From contig NZ_FOOH01000007.1 in the NCBI RefSeq assembly GCF_900113135.1, forward strand, positions 1 through 64,000: a stretch of 64,000 nt of DNA. Reading direction: 5' to 3'. Below are positions 8,868 to 19,068 of this stretch, one piece after another. A program made the position numbers and the translations under genes. The notes beneath the pieces were generated by a model. It made no database searches, was not told where the DNA came from, and saw nothing but the letters and a program-made list of their open reading frames with translations. The stretch comes from Salegentibacter agarivorans (lineage in GTDB: Bacteria > Bacteroidota > Bacteroidia > Flavobacteriales > Flavobacteriaceae). The number at the start of each line of letters is the position of its first letter. Within the stretch, counting starts at the first letter, position 1.

Positions 8868-9455
8868 TTATGTATTCCACTTTAGAAAAGAATCCAGTAA
8901 GAAAGTGTACCCCGCTTCTCTTAGGCGCTCTTTGGTTATTGCAACATTAAGCGTAGGAGTTCCTGATATTTTCCAGTATCCTTTTCTTGTTGAAGCCAGT
9001 TTTAGCGCTTTAGAGTTGGATATCCCTAATTTTCGGAGATTCCTTAGTCGGGTTCGTATGAGTTTCCATCTTTTCCAGATACACATTCGTAACCTTCTGC
9101 GATACCATAGGTCTACTTTCTGCATTAGACTTTTCATATCAGCCAGTTTAAAGTAGTTTACCCAACCTCTGATAAATTGGTTGAGTGCCTCCTTTCGTCT
9201 GGCCTCACCCCACCCGTTGCTCCTTGACGTCAACAACTTTATACGTCGTTTCATCTTTTGGATACTGATAGGGTGGACTCGGAGTCTGCCTTTTCCTTTA
9301 TATCGGTAGAAGGTGTATCCGAGGAATTTAGTTTTAGAGATATTAGACACATTGGTTTTCCCCTTATTCACTTTAAGGAATAACTTATCCTCGATAAAAG
9401 GAATAATATTCCTTAGCGTCCGCTCCGCGCTTAGCTTACTTTTGCAGACGATCAT
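8868..9455 (-). pseudogene. C-terminal remnant of a group IIC intron reverse transcriptase/maturase
   Basis: About 195 residues survive, beginning MIVCKSK just after where the catalytic YADD motif should be. The rest is collinear with IIC RTs such as GsI-IIC: end of the palm (FLKVNKGKTNVS, FLGYTFY), then the thumb/X domain and maturase part (GWVNYFKLADM, WYRRRLRMCIWKRWK, STRKGYW). The catalytic core, fingers and start codon are missing. An open frame continues upstream to 9524, but that part reads through intron RNA structure and is not RT. Not functional as a polymerase; whether the maturase tail is translated is unknown. Confidence 0.88.
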
Positions 9456-9456
9456 C

Positions 9457-9824
9457 AATCGAGTAGGCCCAAGGAACCGCCCCCTGAGCCTCTCCCAGAT
9501 CCGTACGTGATACTCGCGCATCATACGGCTGTTTCACCTATGTCTGTGAGATCTCCCGCGGTAAGACATATCACTTTCATTCCATATACCCGCATCATCT
9601 ACACCCTGATCTCCGTATAGCTTTAGGACTTCGCTTTGTATGGCAAGCTCATCCAGATCAGATATGCCTTATATGATGTTCGTGTTCCTCGGATCGGAAC
9701 TTTGCCGCAGGCTTCCTTCAGATTCCAACTCACGATGGATACCCTTGCCGTTGGCTAATGGTAGGTAGCTATAAACCCCCATAACGGACTTGCACCGTCA
9801 AGTGATATGCCATGCACGGCACAC
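9457..9824 (-). mobile_element. ORF-less group II intron unit nested in the composite element
   Basis: A 368-nt unit with a IIC-type 5' end, domains I-III without an ORF, a domain V core at 9501-9528, and a domain VI-like hairpin (CTCAGGG pairing with CCTTGGG) that ends in CCTACTCGATT at 9457. Beyond this 3' end the reading frame of a reverse transcriptase begins in mid-gene, as if this unit had been inserted into the conserved YADD region of another intron's RT gene. Confidence 0.6.
9501..9528 (-). ncRNA. Domain V core of the inner intron unit
   Basis: On the minus strand: CCGTAT paired with GTACGG, a two-base AC bulge, then GATGC paired with GTATC around the GNRA-type loop GCGA. This is the architecture of group II domain V. 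The flanking bases suggest an AGC-type triad, with a possible G-A mismatch below it, unlike the CGC triad of the outer domain V. Confidence 0.6.
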
Positions 9825-9861
9825 CACAAAAAACCCACGGAGATAAAACTTCCGTGGGTTT
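9825..9861 (-). terminator. Terminator of the DUF3467 gene, insertion target of the intron
   Basis: An 11-bp stem AAACCCACGGA/TCCGTGGGTTT (9851-9861 with 9831-9841) with a 9-nt loop, followed on the minus strand by a T-run ending TTGTG, where the intron 5' end begins at 9824. Confidence 0.85.
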
Positions 9862-9884
9862 CCAGAATATATTATAAACCTGGA

Positions 9885-10202
9885 TTAAGCCTGGCCGGTT
9901 GGACCAAAGTTTAATGGCATTGGTGCTTTTTCGTAATCCCTAATTTCACCGTGGGCTTTTTCAAATCGATGAATATTATCGTTTAAAGCTTTCAATAAGC
10001 GTTTGGCGTGTTGTGGAGTTAGAATAATTCGGGATTTTACTTTACTCTTCGGTCTCCCCGGCATAATATTCACAAAATCAACTACAAATTCTGAAACCGA
10101 ATGATTGATTATAGCTAAATTGGAATAAGTTCCTTCAGCTACGGCTTCGTCAAGTTCTATATTTATCTGACCTTTTTTAGGTTTCTTTTTTTCTTCACTC
10201 AT
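9885..10202 (-). CDS. DUF3467 domain protein
   Basis: A 105-residue cytoplasmic protein with a Lys-rich N-terminus, a central YSNLAIINHSVSEFVVDF motif and a helix RIILTPQHAKRLLKALNDNI, which together mark DUF3467. Function is not known. From memory, this family often stands directly behind rpoC in Bacteroidota; here the SNF2 gene, on the opposite strand, separates the two. A strong terminator follows, into which a group IIC intron has inserted. Confidence 0.88.
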   Translation of the reverse strand: MSEEKKKPKKGQINIELDEAVAEGTYSNLAIINHSVSEFVVDFVNIMPGRPKSKVKSRIILTPQHAKRLLKALNDNIHRFEKAHGEIRDYEKAPMPLNFGPTGQA

Positions 10203-10803
10203 TAGTATAATTATTTTAAATTTAATTCTTAGAATATAATCATTTCATTCAGGACATCAATAGAAGTTGCTGCAAGTAAGTCTATACCAGATGACGCTTA
10301 ATTATAGCCCCTCCTGAAAAAGCAGAACATCAAAGCAGTAAAGGATAATTGATATATCTTTACAAACCTTTTCAATAGGTTAAAAGTACAAAAAAAACCA
10401 CGATGACAAATAGACCGGATCAGCTACAGAAGATCATAGGTGTAAGCCTGGACCCAATCTTTAAAAATATTAGGCCGTAGACGATCATAATTTGATATTT
10501 CCAACTGAACCCAAAGGTGGAAATCATAAATACCAGTTGTCCCTTAGCTATAACTCTCCGACTAGCGCTAAACCATCGAAAAATATTGCTACATATCAAC
10601 TGCTCTTTCGTAGTTATAAAGTATATCTCCGATTTTATTATTAAACCATAACAAGCAATTAAATTGAGTTCATTTTTAAACAGTTTTCTGAAAGTTTATT
10701 AAACCACTAATTTTCCCAACCGATATAATTTTTTTTACTTTTTTTCTATGATTCCATTCGTTCCGGTTTATTAAATTTACTTTTAAAATTTCCGGCAAAG
10801 ACA
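10203..10803. other. Gene-free 601-bp stretch between DUF3467 and SNF2 genes
   Basis: This divergent intergenic region must hold both promoters. It is AT-rich, especially in its right third with long T and A runs. I see no convincing gene; the best short frame (ATG at 10403, stop at 10478-10480, 25 codons) has no support. No clear TAnnTTTG box, tRNA, riboswitch or repeat was recognised. Confidence 0.5.
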
Positions 10804-13800
10804 GTGAACATGAAGCTCTCTCATAAACCCTTTCAAACCTTTATACAAAATAACACGACGGTAAAAACCCGAAGTCGCTACGCTGATTCCTTAATCACCA
10901 GTCTGGAAGTAGGCACTAATGATATACAAGCCGAAGTTTGGGGTTCCACTCGTTACCATGTTGCCATCACCTTCAACACCAATGAAGTAATCGCCGCCCA
11001 CTGCACCTGCCCTTATGACCAGGGAGGATATTGCAAGCATATTGTAAACGTTCTGGTGGAAGCCGATAGCCGGGTACAACAAGAAGTGCTTTCAAGTCAA
11101 ACTCATTCCATTAATTCCCTGGAGCTTTCGGATCTTTCATTAATAAAAGAAGGCAAAACTTTTATCCTTGAGAATCAGAATATCTTAGAATTAACAGTCC
11201 CGGATCTCCAGAGCATTTCCATTACCCCAGATAATTCCAGGTGGAACTATTTATTAAATTTAATTGAAGCTAAGATACTGCCCAATGTTCTGGTTGCTAG
11301 AATCAGCGAATCCTATAGGAATTTTTTCGACCTAAAAATCATTCAGGAGGACAGGAATCTTCTTTTGGAATGTAGCTGTTCAAATAATTCTGATCTACTT
11401 TGTCTTCACCTTTCCTTTGTCCTATTAAAAATACCTGAATCAGAAGGGCTCCTATTATCCTTTGATGAAAAAAGTCGCTTTCAGCTCATTAAACAAAAAG
11501 CAGACGCCCAGGGGCTGGGAGATATTAATAATCCAGATGAATTTTACACAATTTACCAAAGATATGATAGAATATATATAGAAGCTAAACATAGCTTTTT
11601 ATCGCTTACTAAACCGGACCTAATAAATCTCAAAAAGGAATTGCTCCCGGATTTCAAATTTCCCCCCTCCATTTCAGAAGATAATAAAATAGAATTTATC
11701 TTAGCGGAGGACCAGCAAGGCACTCGTTTTAAGTTTCAATTAATGGAAGCAGCTTTGACAAAAAGTGGTCGGATCAAATCACCAATTCGGCCGCTAAACC
11801 TGCAAGACAAATTAAAAACGCTTTCGCAACCAGAAGAATTTTTATTCATTACTTCTCTTTTACAACAGGAAAATTATAGCCTGGATTTTTCTGTTGACCC
11901 TCATATTCTAAAAAATCCTTTCAATTTACAATTCTACTATTTTGAACCTGATTGGCGCAACAGAAAAATAACCCCGGGAAAAATCAGGCCTGTTCGGTTT
12001 CTGATAGAAGATTTTGATACCACAGTGCAAGTGGAACAAAAAAATAATTTGTATGTCTTAAAACTTAATTTTAAAATCAACGGACATAATTATTTCTCCT
12101 ATAACATTTTGCAGGTAGGAAATTATTTCGAGATTGACCACAACTTTTATTTTATTAAAAATGAAGAGGTAAATAAGCTCCTGGCATTTTTCCGGCAGAA
12201 AAAGCACGAAATATATTTAACCCAGGTTCAATTCCTACAACTTAAAAAAGAACTTTTAGACCCTTTGGAGCAAGCCGTTAAAGTAAAGTATGATTTTATA
12301 AAAAAAGTACCAGAGAAAGTCAGAAAAGAAAAATTTCTGGACCAGGTTACCGAACATATGGTTTACTTATCCGAATCAGATGATTATATTCTTATTACCC
12401 CGGTTATTCGTTACGGAGAAATTGAGGCGCCCATTCTTTCCAGGCGAAATATCTATACCGAAGATGAAAAAGGAAAAATGTACGTCGTCGACCGAAATGA
12501 AAGCATGGAACATAGGTTTAAACGCAATATTCAAGCGCAACACCTCGATTTTGACGATAATCCGCAAAATGAATTTTATTATTTACATAAACAAGAGTTT
12601 TTGGATAAGGGTTGGTTTATTGATGCTTTTGAAGCCTGGCGTGAACACGGCTATACTATCCTGGGATTCAAACAGTTAAAAAGCAACAACCTGAACCCAA
12701 ACAAAATGCAGGTACAGGCTTCGGTAAAATCCGGTATTGACTGGTTCGACATTCATACCAATATCAGCTTTGGGAATCAAAAAGTAGGATTGAAGGAAAT
12801 ACGCAAATCCATAATTAATAAAAACCGCTATGTAAAATTAGGCGACGGCTCTAAAGGAATTTTGCCTGAGGATTGGGTAGAAAAATTCAGTCGCTATTTC
12901 CGTTCCGGGGAAATTAAAGATGATGCGATCCGCACACACAAATCTCATTTTGGACTGGTGGATGAACTTTTTGAAAAAGAAGTATTGTCGTCCGAAGTAA
13001 AAATAGAATTAGAAAATTACCGGGATAAATTGGCCAATTTTCATTCCATCCGGAATGTAAAAATACCGAAGAATTTAAAAGCCAGCTTACGGGATTATCA
13101 GAAAGAAGGTTTGAATTGGTTGAATTTTTTGGATGAATTTGGGTTCGGCGGTTGCCTGGCAGATGATATGGGATTAGGTAAAACTATTCAAATTATAGCT
13201 TATTTCCTGGTTCAAATTGAGAAAGGGAACAAAAATCCAAACTTAGTGATCGTTCCCACCTCCCTTCTACACAACTGGGAAATTGAAATTAAAAAGTTTG
13301 CACCGAAACTCAAGTATAAAATTATTTACGGAATCAACCGTGAGACAAAAAATATCCCATTTGAAGAATATGAGGTACTTATCACCTCCTATGGAACTAT
13401 GTTGAACGATGCTGAAATTTTAAAAAATATTAGTTTTAACGTGATTGTTCTTGACGAATCCCAAGCAATAAAAAACCCTGCCTCAAAACGTTATAAAGCG
13501 GCACGATTGCTCAAGGCAAGACAACGAATTGTGGCAACAGGAACCCCGGTAGAAAACAATACCTTTGACCTATTTTCCCAACTTTCTTTTGCCATGCCCG
13601 GACTTTTTGGGAATGCCAAACAATTTGCTGCCGACTATTCAACACCGATTGACAAATTCCAAGATGAATCCAGGGCGAAGGAACTTCAGCAAAAAGTACA
13701 TCCCTTTATTTTGAGGCGAACTAAAAAAGAAGTCGCTACAGAACTCCCGGAGAAAACAGAAATGATAGTTTATTGCGAAATGGGCAAGGAACAACGCCGC

Positions 13801-14463
13801 GTATATGATATTTATAAAAAAGAATTTCAGCAATATCTCAACAATAGCAGTGATGAAGAATTAAAAGCATCCAGTATGCATATTTTACAGGGCTTAACAA
13901 AAATGCGACAAATTTGTAATTCCCCTGCCCTGCTTTCCGACCAGGAATATTATGGAAGCCAGTCGGCCAAATTGGACGAGTTGATCACACAGGTCTTAAA
14001 CCTACAAAGTGAACACAAGGTGCTGATTTTCTCACAGTTCGTTGGAATGTTAGAGTTAATTAAGGAACGTCTGGACCAGGAAACGATAAAATATGCTTTC
14101 CTCAGCGGTAAAACCAGAAAACGCCAAGAACAGGTTGAAATATTTCAGGAAGATGAGCAGACGCGGGTTTTTCTCATCAGTTTAAAAGCCGGGGGCACAG
14201 GACTCAATTTAACAGCGGCAGAATATGTTTTCATCGTCGACCCCTGGTGGAACCCCGCCGTTGAAAACCAGGCAATAGATCGTGCTTATCGGATTGGACA
14301 AGCCAATAAGGTTGTAGCTGTGCGTATGATTACTCCTAATACCATCGAAGAGAAAATCATAGAGTTGCAAGACCGGAAAAAGAAATTAGTAGAAGAGCTC
14401 ATTCACACCGATTCCGGGTTCTTCAAACAGTTAACTAAAGATGATCTATTGAAGCTGATATAG
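10804..14463 (+). CDS. SWIM zinc-finger SNF2-type DEAD/DEAH-box helicase
   Basis: A 1219-residue Snf2-family ATPase that would remodel or translocate on DNA-protein complexes. Residues about 67-80 form a SWIM zinc finger (CTCPYDQGGYCKH). After a long middle region, the helicase core begins near residue 785: MGLGKTIQ (Walker A), a DESQ box in VLDESQAIKNP, ATGTPVENNTFDLFSQL (motif III region), then the second RecA domain with LKAGGTGLNLT and the arginine-finger motif RAYRIGQ. The start given is GTG; an ATG two codons later (10810) is equally possible. It stands between rpoC and DUF3467 on the opposite strand, so it looks like a later insertion. Confidence 0.92.
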   Translation: MNMKLSHKPFQTFIQNNTTVKTRSRYADSLITSLEVGTNDIQAEVWGSTRYHVAITFNTNEVIAAHCTCPYDQGGYCKHIVNVLVEADSRVQQEVLSSQTHSINSLELSDLSLIKEGKTFILENQNILELTVPDLQSISITPDNSRWNYLLNLIEAKILPNVLVARISESYRNFFDLKIIQEDRNLLLECSCSNNSDLLCLHLSFVLLKIPESEGLLLSFDEKSRFQLIKQKADAQGLGDINNPDEFYTIYQRYDRIYIEAKHSFLSLTKPDLINLKKELLPDFKFPPSISEDNKIEFILAEDQQGTRFKFQLMEAALTKSGRIKSPIRPLNLQDKLKTLSQPEEFLFITSLLQQENYSLDFSVDPHILKNPFNLQFYYFEPDWRNRKITPGKIRPVRFLIEDFDTTVQVEQKNNLYVLKLNFKINGHNYFSYNILQVGNYFEIDHNFYFIKNEEVNKLLAFFRQKKHEIYLTQVQFLQLKKELLDPLEQAVKVKYDFIKKVPEKVRKEKFLDQVTEHMVYLSESDDYILITPVIRYGEIEAPILSRRNIYTEDEKGKMYVVDRNESMEHRFKRNIQAQHLDFDDNPQNEFYYLHKQEFLDKGWFIDAFEAWREHGYTILGFKQLKSNNLNPNKMQVQASVKSGIDWFDIHTNISFGNQKVGLKEIRKSIINKNRYVKLGDGSKGILPEDWVEKFSRYFRSGEIKDDAIRTHKSHFGLVDELFEKEVLSSEVKIELENYRDKLANFHSIRNVKIPKNLKASLRDYQKEGLNWLNFLDEFGFGGCLADDMGLGKTIQIIAYFLVQIEKGNKNPNLVIVPTSLLHNWEIEIKKFAPKLKYKIIYGINRETKNIPFEEYEVLITSYGTMLNDAEILKNISFNVIVLDESQAIKNPASKRYKAARLLKARQRIVATGTPVENNTFDLFSQLSFAMPGLFGNAKQFAADYSTPIDKFQDESRAKELQQKVHPFILRRTKKEVATELPEKTEMIVYCEMGKEQRRVYDIYKKEFQQYLNNSSDEELKASSMHILQGLTKMRQICNSPALLSDQEYYGSQSAKLDELITQVLNLQSEHKVLIFSQFVGMLELIKERLDQETIKYAFLSGKTRKRQEQVEIFQEDEQTRVFLISLKAGGTGLNLTAAEYVFIVDPWWNPAVENQAIDRAYRIGQANKVVAVRMITPNTIEEKIIELQDRKKKLVEELIHTDSGFFKQLTKDDLLKLI

Positions 14464-14616
14464 AAAGATCAAAAATTCTGGATATCATCGATACACTAGG
14501 TTCTGAAGAAAGGTGTTGAAAGATAATAAAATATACTTCTATTAGTCCGAACTTTTAAAGACCGGTTTTGATATTAAGGAACAAAAGTATTTTTAACCTC
14601 TATTATAAAAACCAAG

Positions 14617-14641
14617 AAATCCCGATCTAAAGTCGGGATTT
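14617..14641 (+). terminator. Hairpin behind the SNF2 gene
   Basis: Nine-bp stem AAATCCCGA/TCGGGATTT with a 7-nt loop, 150 nt behind the SNF2 stop codon. The T-run is short, so it is a likely but not strong terminator for the rightward transcript. Confidence 0.5.
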
Positions 14642-14660
14642 CCTGTGCTTAATTAAAAAT

Positions 14661-14686
14661 AAAAGAGCCGCGTTTGCGGCTCTTTT
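14661..14686 (-). terminator. Terminator of the rpoBC operon
   Basis: Perfect 11-bp stem AAAAGAGCCGC/GCGGCTCTTTT with a GTTT loop, 7 nt behind the rpoC stop codon. With A and T runs built into the stem it can end transcription from both sides, so it also backs up the SNF2 terminator. Confidence 0.8.
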
Positions 14687-14693
14687 ATAGGCA

Positions 14694-17600
14694 TTAGTTA
14701 TAATTAACTTCTTGCTTGTGTTCCATCATTTCGTCAAATTCTTCTTTAGAACCAACGATAATGCTATCGTACTTACGCATACCTGTACCTGCAGGAATTC
14801 TATGTCCTACAATTACATTTTCTTTCAATCCTTCAAGTTTATCGATCTTACCGCTTACGGCAGCCTCGTTTAATACTTTGGTAGTTTCCTGGAAGGAAGC
14901 CGCAGAAATAAACGATTTTGTTTGTAGCGATGCACGAGTAATACCCTGAAGAACCGGTGTAGCGGTTGCAGCAGTTACGTCTCTTGCAGTTGCAAGGTTT
15001 TTATCTTCACGTCTTAACAATGAGTTCTCATCTCTAAGTTCTCTTGGTGAAACGATTTGTCCTGGTCTTAAATTCTCTGAATCTCCAGCATCTTCAACCA
15101 CTTTCATTCCGAAGACTTTATCGTTCTCCTCGATGAAATCTGATTTATGAACAAGTTGGTTTTCTAAGAAAATAGTATCTCCCGGATCCTGAATTCTAAC
15201 CTTACGCATCATTTGTCTTACAACAACTTCAAAGTGCTTATCATTAATTTTCACACCCTGGAGTCGGTAAACTTCCTGAACTTCGTTTACAAGATACTGT
15301 TGTACCGCGTTTGGTCCTTTGATATTAAGAATATCTTCTGGAGTAACAGATCCATCAGAAAGTGGCATACCTGCACGAACATAATCGTTTTCCTGAACAA
15401 GAATCTGGTTAGATAACTTCACTAGGTATTTCTTAACCTCTCCCAATTTAGACTCTACGATAATCTCGCGGTTACCTCTTTTAATTTTTCCGAAGGAAAC
15501 AACACCATCAATCTCACTAACAACTGCTGGGTTAGATGGGTTACGAGCCTCAAACAACTCGGTTACCCTTGGAAGACCACCGGTAATATCCCCTGCTTTA
15601 GATGATTTACGCGGAATCTTAACCAAAATCTTACCAACACTTATTTTTTCTTCATTGTCTACCATAAGGTGGGCACCAACCGGAAGGTTATAAGAACGAA
15701 TCACTTCATCCTTTTTACCTAAAATATGTAAAGTTGGAATAAGCTTTTTGTTACGAGATTCAGAAATTACTTTTTCCTGGAATCCTGTTTGCTCATCTAT
15801 CTCTACCTGGTAAGTTACACCCTGTTCAACGTTTTCATATTTAATCTTACCGGCAAATTCTGAAATAATAACCCCGTTATAAGGATCCCACTGGCAAACT
15901 ACGTCACCTTTAGAAACTTCAGCACCGTTATCTATAAAGATTTGAGAACCATAAGGAATGTTATTATTACTCAATACCACTCCGGTTTTCTTATCTTTTA
16001 CTTTAAGCTCGGCAGTTCGTGAAATCACAATTTCAGACTGGCTACCATCTGGAGCTTCTCCTTTCACAACTTTAAGGTCTTCAATTTCGGCTATACCGTC
16101 AAATTTAACCTCAAGTTTATTATCTTCTGAAATGTTACCTGCAATACCTCCCACGTGGAATGTACGTAGTGTTAACTGTGTACCTGGCTCTCCAATAGAT
16201 TGCGCAGCAACAACACCTACAGCTTCACCTCTTTGTACCAGTTTATTGGTAGAAAGGTTTCTTCCGTAACATTTTACACAAATTCCTTTTTTAGCTTCAC
16301 AGGTTAATGGAGATCTTACTTCAACGCTTTCTATTGGAGCGTTTTCAATTTTTGTAACAATTTCTGAAGTAATTTCTTCGCCTGAGGCTACTAAAAGTTC
16401 ATTATTAGAAGGATTAAGAACATCGTGAAGAGAAATACGTCCTAAAATACGTTCTCCAAGAGATTCTACAATTTCTTCGTTCTTTTTAAGTGGTCTAACT
16501 TCTACTCCTCTTAAAGTTCCGCAGTCTTCTTCATTTACAATAACATCTTGCGAAACATCTACCAGTCTACGGGTTAAGTAACCAGCATCGGCAGTTTTAA
16601 GTGCGGTATCGGCAAGTCCTTTACGTGCACCGTGAGTAGAGATAAAGTACTCAAGAATTGAAAGCCCTTCTTTAAAGTTAGAAAGAATTGGGTTTTCAAT
16701 AATTTCACCTCCACCAGAGTTAGATTTCTTAGGCTTGGCCATAAGACCACGCATACCGGTTAACTGACGAATCTGTTCTTTAGATCCACGAGCACCAGAA
16801 TCAAGCATCATAAACACAGAGTTGAAACCTTGCTTATCTTCACGAATACGTTTCATAGCCAATTCGGTTAGACCGGCATTGGTAGAAGTCCAGATATCAA
16901 TTACCTGGTTGTAACGCTCGTTATTAGTAATAAGACCCATATTATAGTTTCCTACAATACCTTCAACCTGCTCGTTAGCTTCATCAATCATAGTTTGCTT
17001 CTCTTCAGGGATAATAATATCACCTAAACTGAAGGAAAGTCCACCACGGAAAGCGTACCCATAACCCATTTCCTTAATAGCATCAAGGAATTCACCTGTA
17101 GCAGGAACACTGGTTTTAGCCAATACATCACCAATAATATCCCTAAGGTTTTTCTTGGTTAATACTGTATTCACATATCCAACTTCTTCTGGTACAGCCT
17201 GGTTAAATAATACTCTACCAACTGTAGTTTCTATAATTTGGTAAGTTAACTCACCTACTTCATTAAAATCTTTAGCGCGAATCTTGATTTCGGCATTAAG
17301 GTCTACTCTCTTCTGGTTGTAAGCGATTACCACTTCTTCATCAGAATAGAAAGTAAGTCCTTCCCCTTTAACCTTAACCTCGTCTGTAGATTTTCTAGAC
17401 TTGGTCATATAATAAAGACCAAGAATCATATCCTGAGATGGTACTGTAATAGGTGAACCGTTTGCAGGGTTAAGGATATTATGAGAAGCAAGCATTAATA
17501 ACTGAGCTTCTAAAATAGCCTCTGGCCCAAGCGGTAAGTGAACCGCCATCTGGTCACCATCAAAATCGGCGTTAAATGCCGTACAGGCTAATGGGTGTAA

Positions 17601-18995
17601 TTGTATCGCTTTCCCTTCAATAAGTTTTGGCTGGAATGCCTGTATACCTAAACGGTGAAGCGTAGGAGCACGGTTAAGCAATACAGGGTGTCCTTTAAGA
17701 ACATTCTCCAGGATATCCCATACTACCGGCTCTTTCTTATCTATTATTTTCTTGGCAGATTTTACTGTTTTTACAATTCCTCTTTCAATTAGTTTTCTAA
17801 TTACAAAAGGTTTGTAAAGTTCAGCTGCCATGTTCTTTGGAAGACCACATTCGTGCATCTTCAACTCAGGTCCTACAACAATTACCGAACGTGCTGAATA
17901 ATCTACACGTTTACCAAGTAAGTTTTGACGGAAACGTCCCTGCTTACCTTTAAGAGAATCTGAAAGCGATTTTAACGGACGGTTAGAGTCTGTTTTTACC
18001 GCTGAAGATTTTCTTGTGTTATCAAACAATGAATCTACAGATTCCTGAAGCATACGTTTTTCGTTACGTAAAATCACTTCAGGAGCTTTGATCTCCATTA
18101 ATCTTTTTAGACGGTTGTTACGAATAATAACTCTTCTATAAAGATCATTTAAATCTGAAGTCGCGAAACGCCCACCATCAAGAGGTACAAGAGGTCGTAA
18201 TTCTGGTGGAATTACAGGAACCACTTTCATAATCATCCATTCTGGAAGATTCTCGCGATTATTATTGGCATCACGGAAAGCTTCTACAACCTGAAGACGT
18301 TTAAGCGCTTCGGTTTTACGTTGTTTTGAAGTTTCGTTATTTGCCTTGTGTCTTAACTCGTAAGAAAGTTCGTTAAGATCTATTCTTCTTAGTATTTCAA
18401 TAAGACATTCGGCTCCCATTTTAGCGATAAACTTATTTGGGTCGCTGTCTTCTAAATACATATTTTCTTGCGGAAGGCTATCTAAAACGTTTAGATATTC
18501 TTCTTCAGTAAGGAAATCCATTTTCTTTAATGGTTCACCTTCTTCGTTTTTAGCAATACCGGCTTGAATTACTACGTAACGCTCGTAGTAAATGATCATA
18601 TCTAATTTCTTAGATGGAAGACCAAGCAAGTATCCAATTTTATTAGGTAAAGAACGGAAATACCAGATATGTGCTACAGGAACTACCAAATTAATGTGCC
18701 CAACACGGTCTCTACGTACTTGTTTTTCGGTTACTTCTACCCCACAACGGTCACAAACAATTCCTTTGTAACGTATTCTTTTATATTTACCGCAGGCACA
18801 TTCGTAATCCTTTACAGGACCAAAAATACGCTCACAAAACAAACCGTCACGTTCGGGTTTGTGCGTACGATAATTGATAGTCTCCGGTTTTAGAACTTCA
18901 CCACGAGATTCTGCGAGGATAGATTCCGGGGAAGCCAAACCGATAGAGATTTTATCAAATCTCTTTACTGTATTCTTATCATTATTTCTAGCCAT
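14694..18995 (-). CDS. rpoC: DNA-directed RNA polymerase subunit beta'
   Basis: A 1433-residue catalytic subunit of RNA polymerase. The N-terminal zinc site [20 protein letters not shown], the active-site Mg motif NADFDGD (about residues 474-480), the bridge-helix region and the second zinc site [15 protein letters not shown] are intact. Length is normal for Bacteroidota. It is the last gene of the leftward tuf-to-rpoC block, 73 nt behind rpoB, with a strong terminator after it. Confidence 0.99.
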   Translation of the reverse strand: MARNNDKNTVKRFDKISIGLASPESILAESRGEVLKPETINYRTHKPERDGLFCERIFGPVKDYECACGKYKRIRYKGIVCDRCGVEVTEKQVRRDRVGHINLVVPVAHIWYFRSLPNKIGYLLGLPSKKLDMIIYYERYVVIQAGIAKNEEGEPLKKMDFLTEEEYLNVLDSLPQENMYLEDSDPNKFIAKMGAECLIEILRRIDLNELSYELRHKANNETSKQRKTEALKRLQVVEAFRDANNNRENLPEWMIMKVVPVIPPELRPLVPLDGGRFATSDLNDLYRRVIIRNNRLKRLMEIKAPEVILRNEKRMLQESVDSLFDNTRKSSAVKTDSNRPLKSLSDSLKGKQGRFRQNLLGKRVDYSARSVIVVGPELKMHECGLPKNMAAELYKPFVIRKLIERGIVKTVKSAKKIIDKKEPVVWDILENVLKGHPVLLNRAPTLHRLGIQAFQPKLIEGKAIQLHPLACTAFNADFDGDQMAVHLPLGPEAILEAQLLMLASHNILNPANGSPITVPSQDMILGLYYMTKSRKSTDEVKVKGEGLTFYSDEEVVIAYNQKRVDLNAEIKIRAKDFNEVGELTYQIIETTVGRVLFNQAVPEEVGYVNTVLTKKNLRDIIGDVLAKTSVPATGEFLDAIKEMGYGYAFRGGLSFSLGDIIIPEEKQTMIDEANEQVEGIVGNYNMGLITNNERYNQVIDIWTSTNAGLTELAMKRIREDKQGFNSVFMMLDSGARGSKEQIRQLTGMRGLMAKPKKSNSGGGEIIENPILSNFKEGLSILEYFISTHGARKGLADTALKTADAGYLTRRLVDVSQDVIVNEEDCGTLRGVEVRPLKKNEEIVESLGERILGRISLHDVLNPSNNELLVASGEEITSEIVTKIENAPIESVEVRSPLTCEAKKGICVKCYGRNLSTNKLVQRGEAVGVVAAQSIGEPGTQLTLRTFHVGGIAGNISEDNKLEVKFDGIAEIEDLKVVKGEAPDGSQSEIVISRTAELKVKDKKTGVVLSNNNIPYGSQIFIDNGAEVSKGDVVCQWDPYNGVIISEFAGKIKYENVEQGVTYQVEIDEQTGFQEKVISESRNKKLIPTLHILGKKDEVIRSYNLPVGAHLMVDNEEKISVGKILVKIPRKSSKAGDITGGLPRVTELFEARNPSNPAVVSEIDGVVSFGKIKRGNREIIVESKLGEVKKYLVKLSNQILVQENDYVRAGMPLSDGSVTPEDILNIKGPNAVQQYLVNEVQEVYRLQGVKINDKHFEVVVRQMMRKVRIQDPGDTIFLENQLVHKSDFIEENDKVFGMKVVEDAGDSENLRPGQIVSPRELRDENSLLRREDKNLATARDVTAATATPVLQGITRASLQTKSFISAASFQETTKVLNEAAVSGKIDKLEGLKENVIVGHRIPAGTGMRKYDSIIVGSKEEFDEMMEHKQEVNYN

Positions 18996-19068
18996 AATAA
19001 CTCTGCTGCTATAATTATTGTGAAAAATCTGTTTTTGGGGCGCCGTAACGCCCCTTTAAAACAGTATT

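Larger units (their letters stand above)
8767..9824 (-). mobile_element. Composite, degenerate group IIC intron
   Basis: On the minus strand the element starts at 9824 with GTGTGCCGTGCATGG and ends at 8767 with CCTACTCGATT, both matching the ends of group IIC introns such as the Oceanobacillus iheyensis one. Domain I text is recognisable, for example GGAATCTGAAGGAAGC and GAGGAACACGAAC. It lies directly behind the terminator of the DUF3467 gene, the usual IIC target. At 1058 nt it is shorter than an ORF-bearing IIC intron (about 1.8-1.9 kb), and it contains two domain V/VI sets but one 5' end. The encoded reverse transcriptase lacks its N-terminal half, so the element should not move by itself. 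Confidence 0.85.

Noticed and set aside
9456-9524. Upstream part of the open frame running into the RT remnant
   Set aside because: These 23 codons cross domain V and VI of the inner intron unit and do not resemble RT sequence; I counted the RT only from MIVCKSK.
10403-10480. 25-codon open frame in the gap before the SNF2 gene
   Set aside because: Too short, no homology recognised and no regulatory context.
15958-16269. Long antisense frames inside rpoC, rpoB, AGCS genes and the glycosyltransferase genes
   Set aside because: They mirror the codon pattern of the real gene on the other strand and have no own start context or family.
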